From Haemaphysalis longicornis (Eukaryota > Arthropoda > Arachnida > Ixodida > Ixodidae), in assembly GCA_013339765.2 (NCBI GenBank), contig CM023457.1:46333974-46397973 (forward strand): 64,000 nt of DNA. The letters are read 5' to 3'. Below, piece after piece: positions 36,252 through 48,611 of the stretch. Both the position numbers and the translations under genes were made by a program. Under the pieces are notes generated by a model. That model saw nothing but the letters and a program-made list of their open reading frames with translations, was not told the DNA's origin and ran no database searches. How positions within the stretch are numbered: the first letter of the stretch is position 1; each line of letters begins with the position of its first letter.

Positions 36252-39200
36252 GTGAGTATCGCGAACACTAATATGCTGCGCAGCGCACGTATGGTGTATT
36301 CGGAAAACTTCCGGGATCACGCCAGGCTGGTTTTCGTTGTAAATGCGCCTGGATAACTGTAAAGTTAGTAAGTAGCTCTGTATGTTCTCAAAGCCTGGAG
36401 CGTTCGGCGGTTTAGGCTTACGGTGTTCGCGGTGCGACCCGTTTAAAAAAAACAAAAATGCTAGCGGCGCGCCACAGCGCAGCCAAACCCGACGACTCCC
36501 TCCCCCCATTTTCGCCTGACCTTTAGAAATCGTTGCGCTGAAAATTCGCGTTTATCGTGTTTTGCGTGTGCGGCATGTTGTAATGTTTGGTTGTGTACGC
36601 ACTTCGTGGTCACCGTGCGCTTTTACCGGCACTTGCAACGTTTGCTTTCGAAGCGCGTGGTGGGGTATGTTTAAGGCGGGATTTAACCTTCGCTCGTGCT
36701 GTTCTTCCAGTTGGAGCCAACCATGGACGAGTACTTTGTGCAGCAAGCATTTAGTATGATGGGCGAGAATCCAGTTCACGTCAAGATCATTCGAAACCGA
36801 CTCACTGGGTGAGTTTTTCGAATTCGTTTTCGAGTTTGTGCCCGACTTGCAGCTCTCTAGCGGCCGCCATGTTTGTTGCCCACTTTCGAAATGTTTGCGT
36901 GATCGCGAGTAGAGAGGAATGACCTTACGCATGCCGGTTTCGGCTCTGGCTTCGACTAAAGCTACTTTGTAGCCACTAATATGCCTTGGAGTTTTAAATG
37001 AAACGTTGACAGTATGTTACGGGGCAAAAACTAATTTTTTTTTAAAGTGAGGGAGATGCATGGGAATTTTTTCCTGCATGATGTCTGTCTTGGAATTGGT
37101 TTCGGGCAGTTGCATGTCTTCTCCACCCCAATGTGTTTTTGGTGATTGTGTAAACAATTTCGTTTTAGATCTTCCAGTAACAGTTGCTGCCGTTTTGGTT
37201 TGCTAGGTTGCTTTAGAAGCTGTGCATATTGCTGCTTGGTGGGCTTACTTGTAGAGTGGCTGTGAAACCAGAGTGCACCCTTTGCAGGAGGGCTGGTGGA
37301 AGCTCGACTAAGTGGGTCGTTGCCCGTTTTTCCCTTGCAGGATTGGGTAGTTTCTGCCAGTAAGGTGTCAAAAACTCAACCGAGCCACAAATTTGGGGAC
37401 TATCCGGGCAGGCGATTAGTTTCTGGGGCTCAACCCCGAGGGCGCCACAGGTAAGGATACGGTGATGCTTGCGCCCCCTGCCCAGTGCATTTTGAGACAA
37501 AGCAGAAGAAAAAAAAAGCACATTGGCTCGCAATTGACAAGGCTTTACATTAACGGAAAGCTCTATGGGAAGGAGTAACTTTTTTTTGTGTAGTTGTGCT
37601 TGTTATTGCAAATTACTTGTTTTTTTTTTTCTACACATATTAGTTGCTCGACCATTTTGATTTTTTTTTTTTGCATGCTGCCTTTTATACCCATGCCACA
37701 CGGACACAAAAAATGAGTGTTTAAGGCCTTAAGATACCTAATGACATTATTTGGGCGGGCAGTGCTACATGGGAAATTGCAAAGGCATTTAATGTGCTGG
37801 GCATGATGTGGTAATGACCAAAAAGAGAAATGCACTCATGTTTTAGAAGTTTTTAACTTAAAGGGAAATGTCTTGCAAGGGGGTTAAAAATTTTTGGGGG
37901 GGAAGGTAAACATTATGAGAAAGTGCTTTCTAATAGATAGTGTGAGCCTTTTCTAAAAGTGGCTTCAGCAGCTGTCATCACCTGCTAGCGGTAGCCTAAA
38001 TCCAAAAAATTCAGAACGACGAGTGACACTATGTTTTGCCTTTTGCCGCTGTTTTAGTGAACTTTGTCTTCTTCAGAACTTTGCCACCAAGAGTGCGCAA
38101 AAAATCGTCTTACTTCGAAGTTCAGCTACGTTTCCACGTCAACACTCTGTTGCTGAGTTTCGTTGGTTTCATTCTGTGCTCATCGCGTTCGAGAGTAGGC
38201 AGATATAAGGCGTTCGTGAAGGCGAATGAGTTGTGCGGAACTTCTTAAACCAGAAATGACATTAGAGCGAACGGCATTAGATTTCTGCACGTAGCAGCGA
38301 ATTAATGGCATTAGAACTTAAGGCGTTGAGCACTTAATGTCATTTTTCGTGCACATGTGGCACGGGTATTAGCGACTTCAGGCTTAATGCTCTAAAGGCA
38401 GCGTGCGCAAATGTGCACCTGGCGTAATAACCACGGTGTAATAACTTATAGGCCGTAATTTTCAATCACACCTATTTCAGGAGACCACTGAAATATTGCT
38501 GCGAAGTTTGGGAAGTTTAAGAAAGATGCATTGTGCTTAAAAATTATCCTCAAACATGAGGCTTGAGGCAATTATATGATAAATGTGTAATTGCTAGTCG
38601 GATGAGGGCACAGGCAATTTCACCACGATACCGCTTTAGGGGCTGGCTAGCAGCTTATAGCATTTAGGAGAGGCAGCCATGGTTTAAAGCATGAATATCG
38701 CAAGCATGCACCAAAATTTTATTAGGTTTCACTAGTCTCACTTGGAGAGGCAGCTCTGGCATGCCTTGGGGCTTTGTTGCTCTGTGGACTGCGCTCCCTG
38801 GAGTTTGACAGAAGGGCGGTGGGATTTGCAGACGTTGGTGCGCCCAGCAGGGGCGAAGTGCTGCAGTTCTGCCACTTTTGTGTTGTCGGAACGTTTGTGT
38901 TTTGTTGTCGGAGCAGGTTGCCACGTGGCTATGGCTTCCTGGACTTCGGTGACGAAGAGACGGCGGAACGGGCACTGCTCCGGTGCAATGGGAAGCCCAT
39001 ACCAAATGCCATGCAGGTACGTACATGCCGAGCTCCTCTGAATGCACCTTCACAAAGCTGTGGCTTCTTGCGTTGGCATTGTAACGTTCGTGCGGGATGT
39101 TTTTCGCCCATTTGTTGACGATCATTTGTGAGGGGGTGCTAAGGAAAAGGTGTGATGTCTCTTAATTTTCAAGAATGGTTTGGACAATGACTTGTGACAA

Positions 39201-42200
39201 AAGAGCTGCTGTTACATCACCTCTATTTTTTTTTTTTTTTTTTTGTGGTCTTTGTACTACCTATATACACAATTAACGGAGTGCGTGGCTTTCAGTGTAT
39301 GCTGCGCATGCTGGCAACAGGCCCCATGTGAGCTGTAGAAATAAGTTACGAGTGTTCATGGCCAACCATGGTGCGTAAAGACCATCGTCCAGGATGTAAG
39401 CATTTTGATTTTAGCCGCTGCTGCATTTCAGGTAGCCAAATTTAGGAAAGAAACTCTCGTTGCAATCAACGAAATACGGTAGTTTTAAAATTGCCACCGA
39501 GCAAGTTGATCAAACCAAAAGTGTGCCGACTCGCAACAAGTATATTTTTACAAATACAACCTTATGTACTTCACATAAATATTTACCAACAAAGTAAAAT
39601 TTAGATATGTTCTTACCCAAGGACGCTTTTAAGTTTCTCGCTGAAGACGACCTCCGAGAAGCATTATTTCACCAGTGGACTACTGTCAAGCAAAACATTG
39701 AAAAGAAACTAGAAGATTGAACTTCTTTGGGTATCTCTTCAGGTATTCCGGTTTCTGAGAGATTGGTACAAGTCATTGGAGAGATGTCAACTGGGAATGT
39801 GCCCGCTGCGCTAAAATTTTATGCAAAGTGGCCCTGGGTTTTCCGGGAACCACGGCTCTATGGAGCGCGTTTTTTCCAATTGCGAACCCGGCGTGGACAT
39901 CAAACTGCTGTCATCATTGCGTGCAGTGTCACTTGTGCGGCTGAACTTTCTGTACGAGTGCCAAGAGCTTTACATCCGAGTTTTGCGCTTGAAAAAAAAT
40001 TCGTCGGCAAAATGCACCAATGAACGACCTGAAGTGGGACATTTCGCAACGAATGCACACGATTGCACTGTGAGTGGGATTGCTCCCTCAGCCTGAGTGA
40101 GGGCTTAGTGCCAAATGCAACATTTTAAATGAGCAGTTCTCGTATCAGAATGCTTCCTCCGAATCTCGACCTTTTGTCTTGTGTACGCTCACCCCCCACC
40201 CTCGCAGGTGCTTCCCGTTTTCTACCTCCAGGATAATTCTCTTCTATATCCTACCCCAAATCCTTTTTTTTTTCTCTCTCTCGTTTCGCATCGCCAGTGT
40301 TGGGAGTACCAGGTTGCCTTGTAATCATAGTCGTATAGAAGATAAACTAGTGAAAAAGCTGTGACGAGTGTGCTCTTTAAAATGTTTTACTTCTAAATAA
40401 TTATTTTTGTAAAAATGGCACACAGATACTCTGCCCAAGAGTACGAGTGTTCATGTTTTTTCAAAGGCCTTAATAAAAACCTCAAAGGTTGTGGATGGTG
40501 CTCCTTCGGCTCAAATGGCATTTCAGCCATATGCCTTTGAAAAATTCATGTAGCAGCTCAAAGGCGGCATTTGAGTCAACTGACATTTGGTTCCAACGCC
40601 CGTGTTTCAGGGGTATTGGAATGGCAGCGTGAACGGGCACTGAGGGCGATGGTGGCCCAAATCGAAATGGTCATGTGCCCAACGATGGTCCTTTACATAT
40701 CAAGGTTGCACGTAAACTATCGTAACTTATTTTTATTGCGCACGTTGGGGCCATCGCCAGGATGCACAGTACGTACTGAAAGTTACCATGGGCTCCGTTT
40801 GTATTTGAACGCATCTTGAATTGTACCCATGGATCGTAAATCCTTGGCGTCACGCCAGAACGTCGTCGCAGCAGGGTTGTCTTCACTACATTTGTTGTAG
40901 TAATCGCACATGAATACAATCTGGCGCAGTGAGTGTATGATTGATTGATCGTTTCCGGATGTGGGTTCGGTTGCCAATCGCTTGGTCCCTCTCGTTGCGA
41001 AGCCGACAAACGTCTATTCGATTGCGCCTTGCCCGCTGCGGTGGCTCAGTGGCTAAGGCGTTGCGTTGCTGAGCACAAGGAAGTGGGTTCGATTCCCGGC
41101 CGTAGCGGCCGCTTTTGTGGTGGAGGCGGAAAAGCAAAAACGCCCGTGTGTTCGAGATTTCAGCGCACGTTACAGATCCCCGGGTGGTTAAAATTAATCC
41201 AAAGCCCTTCACTATGGCGCGCCTCATCGCCTGTGTAGTGTCGGCGCATTAAACCCCAGAATCAATCAATCGGTTGATTGTTTTCGTTCCTTGTTAAAAG
41301 CGCCGGTGCTCCGTGGGAACTGATGAAAGGGTGGAGTGTGCGCTGGGCTGACTGGGGAGTGGTTGTCGTGTGCAGCCAAAGATGTTCCGGCTGAACCACG
41401 CCAACAACAGCACGAGTAACGGCGGCGGTGGTGGTGGCGGAGGTGGCTACCAGCAGCAGGGAGGCGGCTACTCCAGTGGCGGACCGCTCCCAGTACGGGT
41501 CCTCGTAAGTTCAGTGGCTGCCTTCTGCCTTTTACCAGGCTACCTGTCGCTTACTCCGGAGCCTCAGTTCGTCTGTATATGGCAGCTCAGAGGGAACGCC
41601 ACTCGTGGCAGCCGCACCGGCATTCAGTGACGAATCATCTAAGTGGCCCCTAATTTGTTTTCGTGCTATGATAGGTTCAGAATATTGTGTTTGACCTCAT
41701 GTCATGGGTAACTATTGACTTTTCAGTTTGTTTATGTACAGTTTGAGCATTTTTTAACATGCCAACGATTCACTGCGGTTAGCCCTGCCATCTTAGCAGT
41801 GTGTCGTCGTGGCCGGTCAGCAAACAGGTGGTGTGAAAGAAATTGCACGTTTGGTTTGCACATGTCTCGATTAAAAGTGTCGTGTAAATGAGCCAAAAAA
41901 TAAACTTTGGTCTTCCGTAATGCTTGGTGTGGGGCTGGTTGGTTGTACATCATTTGAAGGATTGCACCGAGGACTAACACAGAGACATAGTCTTTACATC
42001 AAGTGTACGTTTCCTTTCAGGTCAGTCTTTGTATCGTTCAAGCGGTAATTGGGCAATGATTACAACTCATTCCAGTGTCCCCCTTTTTTTTTTTTTTTTC
42101 GCACATTTGAGCAAGCAGTGGATGATAAAGAGCTTAATGCTGCTGAGGGGGACATGCCGCTTCTCTCTCTCCATTTTGTATCTGTCGTCCTGAAGGCTTC

Positions 42201-45200
42201 CTTTAAGGGGGGACACTGTTCTTGAGGACATTTTTTTTTTTTTTAACTTGTGTGCTTGAGATTTGCACAGCACGTGTATTTTAACATCCTGAGCACAAAT
42301 ATGCAGTCTGTTTTCATCTATGGGGTGTAAGTTCAGAGTTGTGCAACATGTTCTGCCACTCCCTTTCGGACAGTTTTTTCATTATCTACGTATGCAATAC
42401 TCGAATAGCTTTTATCCCTTTGTGCTCTGGAAAGACCAGGGAGTGCAACTATACCACAGCAGTAATTTTATCGTTGTTTCTGCAATCGCTGTAAACTTCA
42501 TAAATGTCAGGTCATCAATTTCCAATGTTTTTGTAAAACTAACTGCATAAAATCTTGTGCCAGGAAAAATAAATTCTATACTTTTGTGATTTTATGGCGC
42601 GGTTCAGTTCATAAGCTTTCGAATGCAGCAAAACTGGTAAGAAATCGAACCAGTATATCCCAAGATATTGTACCGACAGCTGACCTCGTGGGAAAAAAAA
42701 TTTTTCTCAGAAAACAGGCCATGAAGTTTGGAAACGTAGGCAAAAATGTCATTTAGGCTACTTCAAAGGGTGATAGCTTTGTGAATACTTTTAATACAGC
42801 TATGATATTTTGCAGGTACATTATTCGCGACCTGTAGACTGCAAATAAAATTAATACAAAAAATTGACTTTCTGGCAAATCTTCTGTCCCTCAAGACCAG
42901 TGTCCCCCCTTAAGAGGGGACACTGGTCTTAAAACAACTTCTTTTAATTTTCAAGTAAACTGTGTGAAACTTGCCACTCTTGCTGCTTTTCCCCCGCTGA
43001 TTTCAAATATGCCATTACTTTTGTTAGTCAGTCAATTAGTTCCCAAAATTGAGATAATTAGCCATTTTCAGTCAAAAATAGACAAAACAGTGTTGGTCAT
43101 AAATCTTAATATTTGCCAATGCTATGAACCCTGGTGAATGCAATAGCGTTTTTTTTTTTTGATATTATATGCATTGCTTGAACTAATTTTACAGCTCATT
43201 AAACGTTGATGTCACCAGTGGCAAGGAACCATTTTGAGTGCCCATTTCAAGCACCGAAGTTTAATGAGCTGTAAAATTAGTTTCAAGCGGTGCATCAAAA
43301 AGCTGCTTCGATAATTGCATCCCCAGGGTTCATAGCATTGGAAAACATTAAGATTACAGATTTATGACCAACACTGTTTTGTCTATTGTTTGGCCAAAAA
43401 ATGGATAATTATCTCTAATTATCTTGGGAGCTACTTGACCAACAGAAAAAATAATGCCATATTTGAAATGAGTAAAAAAAAAAGCAGCAAGACTGGCAAG
43501 TTTCAAAGTTTACTTCACAATTAAAGGAAGCTGTTTTAAGAGCAGTGTTCCCCCTTAAGCAGCAGGGCAGTGCAGACCGTGCGCATCAGTTCCCACCTAG
43601 CAAGACAGAAGAGCTGTGATAGGCGCACCATGTGTTGGCGGCTTGTCTTTCCTTTCTTTAGTCTTCGACAGTGCTGCGTTGTGGTGCTCTGTCGTAGCTC
43701 GTGTCGAGCCGTTCTCCCTGTGTTGCGTGTGCGATGCAGGTCGGACGAGTTCTCCATGTTCGTGGGCGACCTGTCGTCGGACGTGGACGACACCCTGCTG
43801 TACCAGGCCTTCTCTCAGCGCTACCCGTCGGTCCGGGCTGCCAAAGGTGCGCCTTGATGCGGCTGTGCTGTGCTCATTACTCTGCGGGAAGGCTGAGCTA
43901 AGGGCAAACCTTGAGTGCCTTAGTGGCGCGCCTGGTTGCAGTAAAGGCAGCTGTTAGTATTTCGACACTGGAGAACTTTGGTTGGGCTGAGGGGGAAGCT
44001 GAATGAGGGCAGGACGGCAATTTCATACTGTCACGAAGCCAAAGACGACGCAGTTGTCTTGAAGGAAAACAAGTTTATTGGAGCGAACTTGTGCTCGCCT
44101 AACAACTCAAAGAATACACAGGCGGCGAAGCAGAACTCAACACTAGCCGCGTGCTCGTGGCAGCCGTTGCCCTGTTGCGGGCACGAGCCCCGCGGGTTCG
44201 ATTCCCGGGCCACCCGCTGTACCGGCCTTCTCTGAGGAGGGCCGGGCAGCCAAAGGCGCCTGTGTGTGCGTGATTTCTGCGCAGAAAAGCTGAGCAAAGG
44301 GGCAAACCTTATCCGGGCGCGCCTGGCAGTAAAGGCGCGGTTTTTCGCCGGGGCGGTTGGGTGAGGGGGAGCTGTAAACCCTACTCACAATGCAATCAAA
44401 TCAAAGAACTCAACAAACTGACGTGCACAGGCGAGCGTCAGTGAATCGAATGCCGCGGCGTCTGCTATGCAGGCTTTTATCTTTCGGCGCGAGTGTTTCT
44501 CGAACCGTCGATTTACATCCAGAACATTGTAGATCAAAGAAGATTTTTCTAGGCTAGTGACGTTAGGGCGAAACGCTCTCCGTATCAGAATGGGATAACC
44601 CGTGCGGCATAAAAATAGAGAATGGAACGCGCGCTTCGCTTGGGAGACGGATAACACAGCCGGGTGCGGCCGGGCAGTGAAAACAAAACATAAACAAACC
44701 AACAAACAAACCCAATGCATGGTTCGCGGCAATATTTCGACCGAGGCTTTTTTTCTGCGTGTTATATTTTAACCTTGCACATTTACATTCTGTGTGTTCT
44801 TGAATTGTGGGGTTTAACGCGTCGACGCTACACAGGCGATTAGGCGCGCCGTAGTGGAGGGAGGCTCCGGATTAATTTTGACCACCTGGGGGTCTCTGAT
44901 GTTCGCCAAAACTGCGAACACACAGGTGTTTTCGCTTTTCGCCTCCATCAGAAAGACAGCCTCCACGGCCGGGAATCAAACCCGCGTCCTTGTGCGCAGC
45001 AGCACAACGCCTTAGCCACTGAGCCACCGCGCTGGGTATTCTGTATGGTTAAAGTCTTCTCGGGAACTATCGCAAAGTAGCTTAGAGATGACTATGCAAT
45101 GAAATCCCGCAACAGCAAAAGTTTCCAATTCCCTACGAGTTGCCCATAGGCGCTAATGCGCAAAGGTTTCTTCATCAGTGAACAACTTTCTCTGGACTAT

Positions 45201-48200
45201 TTTGCTGCAGTGAATTTCCTAAAAAAAATTGATAATTTTCTGTATGCTGGGAATCTAAAACTTTCGAAGCTGTGTGTTCGTAGCACCGCAAACACATGCT
45301 TAATGTTGCGATATCGTTCATCTTTTTTTTTTTGTTAGACAGCCCCCAGAGGACATCTCTGCAACGACTGTGCGCCATTGTATGGTTACGGTGATGATGT
45401 AGCTGAGGTCGGTTCGAAAAGGATTGCACTCGCTATCCAATTGGAGCAAAGTTATAATGAGAAAAGCTGTATTTCAGCTCTGGTGTCGAACCTCACTACT
45501 CTGTAGCAATGTTTTCAGGGGTTTGTGCCAGAGCATTTCGACGTGTAAGAGCGCAGCGCCGTTAAGTGAAATGTTGAAGTTCCGTAGGTTATTGCGAGAA
45601 CCATGGAATGGTCTGGCTGTGCTGACACAGTTGTTGTGCGGCTGATAGCAGGCTGCCAGTCATTGAGCTAAATTCATACAACTGATCAGTGAGTGTCAAT
45701 GAATGGTACATCTGTCAGTAGAATAACAAACAGCCTGTGTGAAGGGATTACTGTAATTGCTGAATTGAAGCACACACAAGGCTGAAGATTGCCGGTCCTA
45801 CAGCAACGCAAGCACCAAGACAAAAAAAAATGTTCCCAGGGGTTATCTTTCTTTTTCGAGAACAAAGACACCAGCTACACAGTATCCCATAGCAACACTG
45901 GGGGAAACATGATAATATAAAAAGGTACGCAAGGAGTAATTACCTTTCCAATAGGTGCGGGCATGTTATCTGCAAGGCGCAGAGGTCAGCAGCCTGCCTG
46001 ATGGAAAAATACGTGCGGATAGCAATCGCCCCCGTTTGCTCAAGTCTTTTATTTACTTACACTGCTTTGCCTCTCTCCCTCCCTCACCTATTTAAAAGAT
46101 TTTCGCACAAAGTGCATGTTTTTAGGGAAAAAACTTCAGTTGTGAGGGATGCAGCCCCTGGTCTTCATTAAAGGGGCCCTGAAATACCTTCCGCCGATGC
46201 ATGGATCTACATGTAACCAAATAAAGCAATGTATTAGCAATCTCCTCCCGCAAGAATTTTGTTAAAGCGATGAGTATTAGCTGAGAAATCGTAAATCAAA
46301 AACCGCGCATTATCGTCGCGCCGCGTTTCCTCCTCTTTTCAACTGTTGACGGCGCGCGAGCACTCCCTCCCCATGATGCTGCGCTCTTCAGCGGTGACGT
46401 ACTTCCGCATTACGCTCCTCCACTGCCGTCTGCTACGGGCAAGTTTTGTTGACACCATGAATTCCGCACTCCGCTCAAGGATGGATAAGCGAACGAAAAA
46501 TCTGGCCGCATGTGTGCGGTGGCCTGGCCTTGCCCTTTCGCGGTGTTCGTTGCTGCAGTGCAGCACGTGACTTTTAATCGGCGGCGAACTCGCAGCCGCT
46601 GGGGAGGATCTTGCGCTCGGTCCCTTTCATGCACCGCGCACTGTTTATCCAAAAAGCGCCGTATCAGATGTGGCCCCGCTGGTGCCGGGTCTTATTTTGC
46701 GGCGGTGGTGGTTAACCTGCCGGCGCCATGTGAAAAAGACATTTTAAGCCGATACAGAACCCGTGCACAAAACGCTTCAATCATGTGACCAGTTCAGCTT
46801 GGGGCGACGCGTGGTGTGAGCGGCGACGTTGGCTAAACATGCTCCGGCGCGGCTCTGAGCTTTCTAGCGCTGGAGCGAGCGCCTTTCTTTGACGATCTCA
46901 AACATCGGTTGCCTTGGCAACAAGGCACAACCGCCCAAGGTCACGGTAAGTTGCAGTGATGCGGTTCAGTTGGCCCGGTCCGCTTGGGGCCCCACCTCGC
47001 GGCATATGGGCACTGCAGGCATACTACTCACTCTCATTTGGAAGTGCGAGATGCGTTTGGCATTACAGGAGGCGATGGTGTGTGTGTTGTGGACGCCTTT
47101 TTTTCGCGATGAAATGCGACGTTGTGCTTCTGCGGGTGGATAGTGCTTCCCATGGCCTGGATTATCTTTCTCGATCGACGTACGACTCAACCTCGCATGG
47201 GGTATGTGCAGTGTGCGTGGCTAAAAGCCATCTCGGCTTGCGCGCCAGAGTTAAGTGACTTGCTGTTCGTCCCCAAACCGCGCGCGAGGTGAGTGCCGAA
47301 TTTACGACTGGCAGGAGGATGCAACCCATCGTCTGTCAATCGCGGTTCAGATTTGCAACGCATGTTGTGACGTTGTGTTCGTTCGAAACGCATCTCTGAT
47401 TGTTTGAAGTGGAAAAAAATGTATCCGTCAAACCTGGCATTCGGCTCAGGGCGTTCTCTGCGATTGCACGAAAGAAGTGCCACGGGGCTTCAACGCTTTC
47501 TTTATGGAACGTACTCAGGTAAGAGAATATCCATGTCGTGTTATGGCCGTTTGCATTCAATACGAACGTTTAAGCGTTTGTTTACACTTGTTTCGTTTGT
47601 CGTAAAATGTCCAAGCACTCCGGCACTACGCTGGCAGATCAGCCGGCGAGTCGGCGCTGAGCAGACGACTCATCTCTTTGCCGGAAGTGCGTGAAAAAGC
47701 CGCCCAATAGCAGGATGTCTAGCTCATGACGAACATCGGGGAATCGATGATGTAGACATGTGAAGATGGCGGCGCCCAAAAACACGAAGGAAAGGGTGAG
47801 AAAAAGCGACAAACTTTGCAACAAAAGTGTGAGCTTTCCGCTGCGCGTAAAAGAGTAATACTTGGCCCAGATGACCTTGACGACCCAATCTAACGATTGC
47901 GCTACTTCATTTAGTGTGCTCAAAATGCCTTTCAGGGCCCCTTTAATTTTTTCGGGAGCCCCTGCACATTTCGTTGTGCTGGGATTTGACTGTACCAGCT
48001 GCGGTAGCAAACTATTTGCACGAGTTGGCGAGTGAAAAAAAAGAAAAGCTTATTTTATAAGTGCCGCCGTATCTGTGTGTAGCCGCCTTGGTATTGTTTG
48101 ATGGCTCTGGCCATCGCCCTCCTGTTTTCGCTCTGCCTCTTATAATATTGCTGCCTCTTATAATATAATATTGGGGGGGGGGGTCGAGATTTCGCTTTGC

Positions 48201-48564
48201 CTCATGTGCAAAAAAAAATGTTCGTGGAACAAAACTAAATTCCAAAAGGTGATTTTTTTCTCTGGCGGGGCCGCACTGAAAATGGCCGTCCTGAATTTCG
48301 CATCACTGTGGCAACAAAGGTGCGACGGCCACAGCTCAAAAGCGGCCGTTGTGCTGGCGGTGTGATCAGTTAATTTTGCCATTGATGTTCAGTGGTTTCA
48401 CTGCTGTGGTCGGCAGAGTAGCTGTTTAGCCAGTTTATCTGTTGCCGTGCTGACCGTCCATTTTATTGCGGCGAGAATGCCCGAGGTTGTGTGCCAGATT
48501 GCGCGAGGTCAATGCAAGGAGAGAATGCTAAAAGCGACATGCCGAAAGACATTCTTTGGGTGCT

Positions 48565-48611
<47 letters not shown>

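Noticed and set aside
46339..47694. Several overlapping GC-rich open frames
   Set aside because: All lie inside the TTAA-bounded family G element and show no transposase or host motif.
4337..48605. Possible CRISPR or satellite arrays
   Set aside because: Direct repeats here are microsatellites, two-unit tandem duplications or transposon ends; no regular spacer-repeat structure exists.
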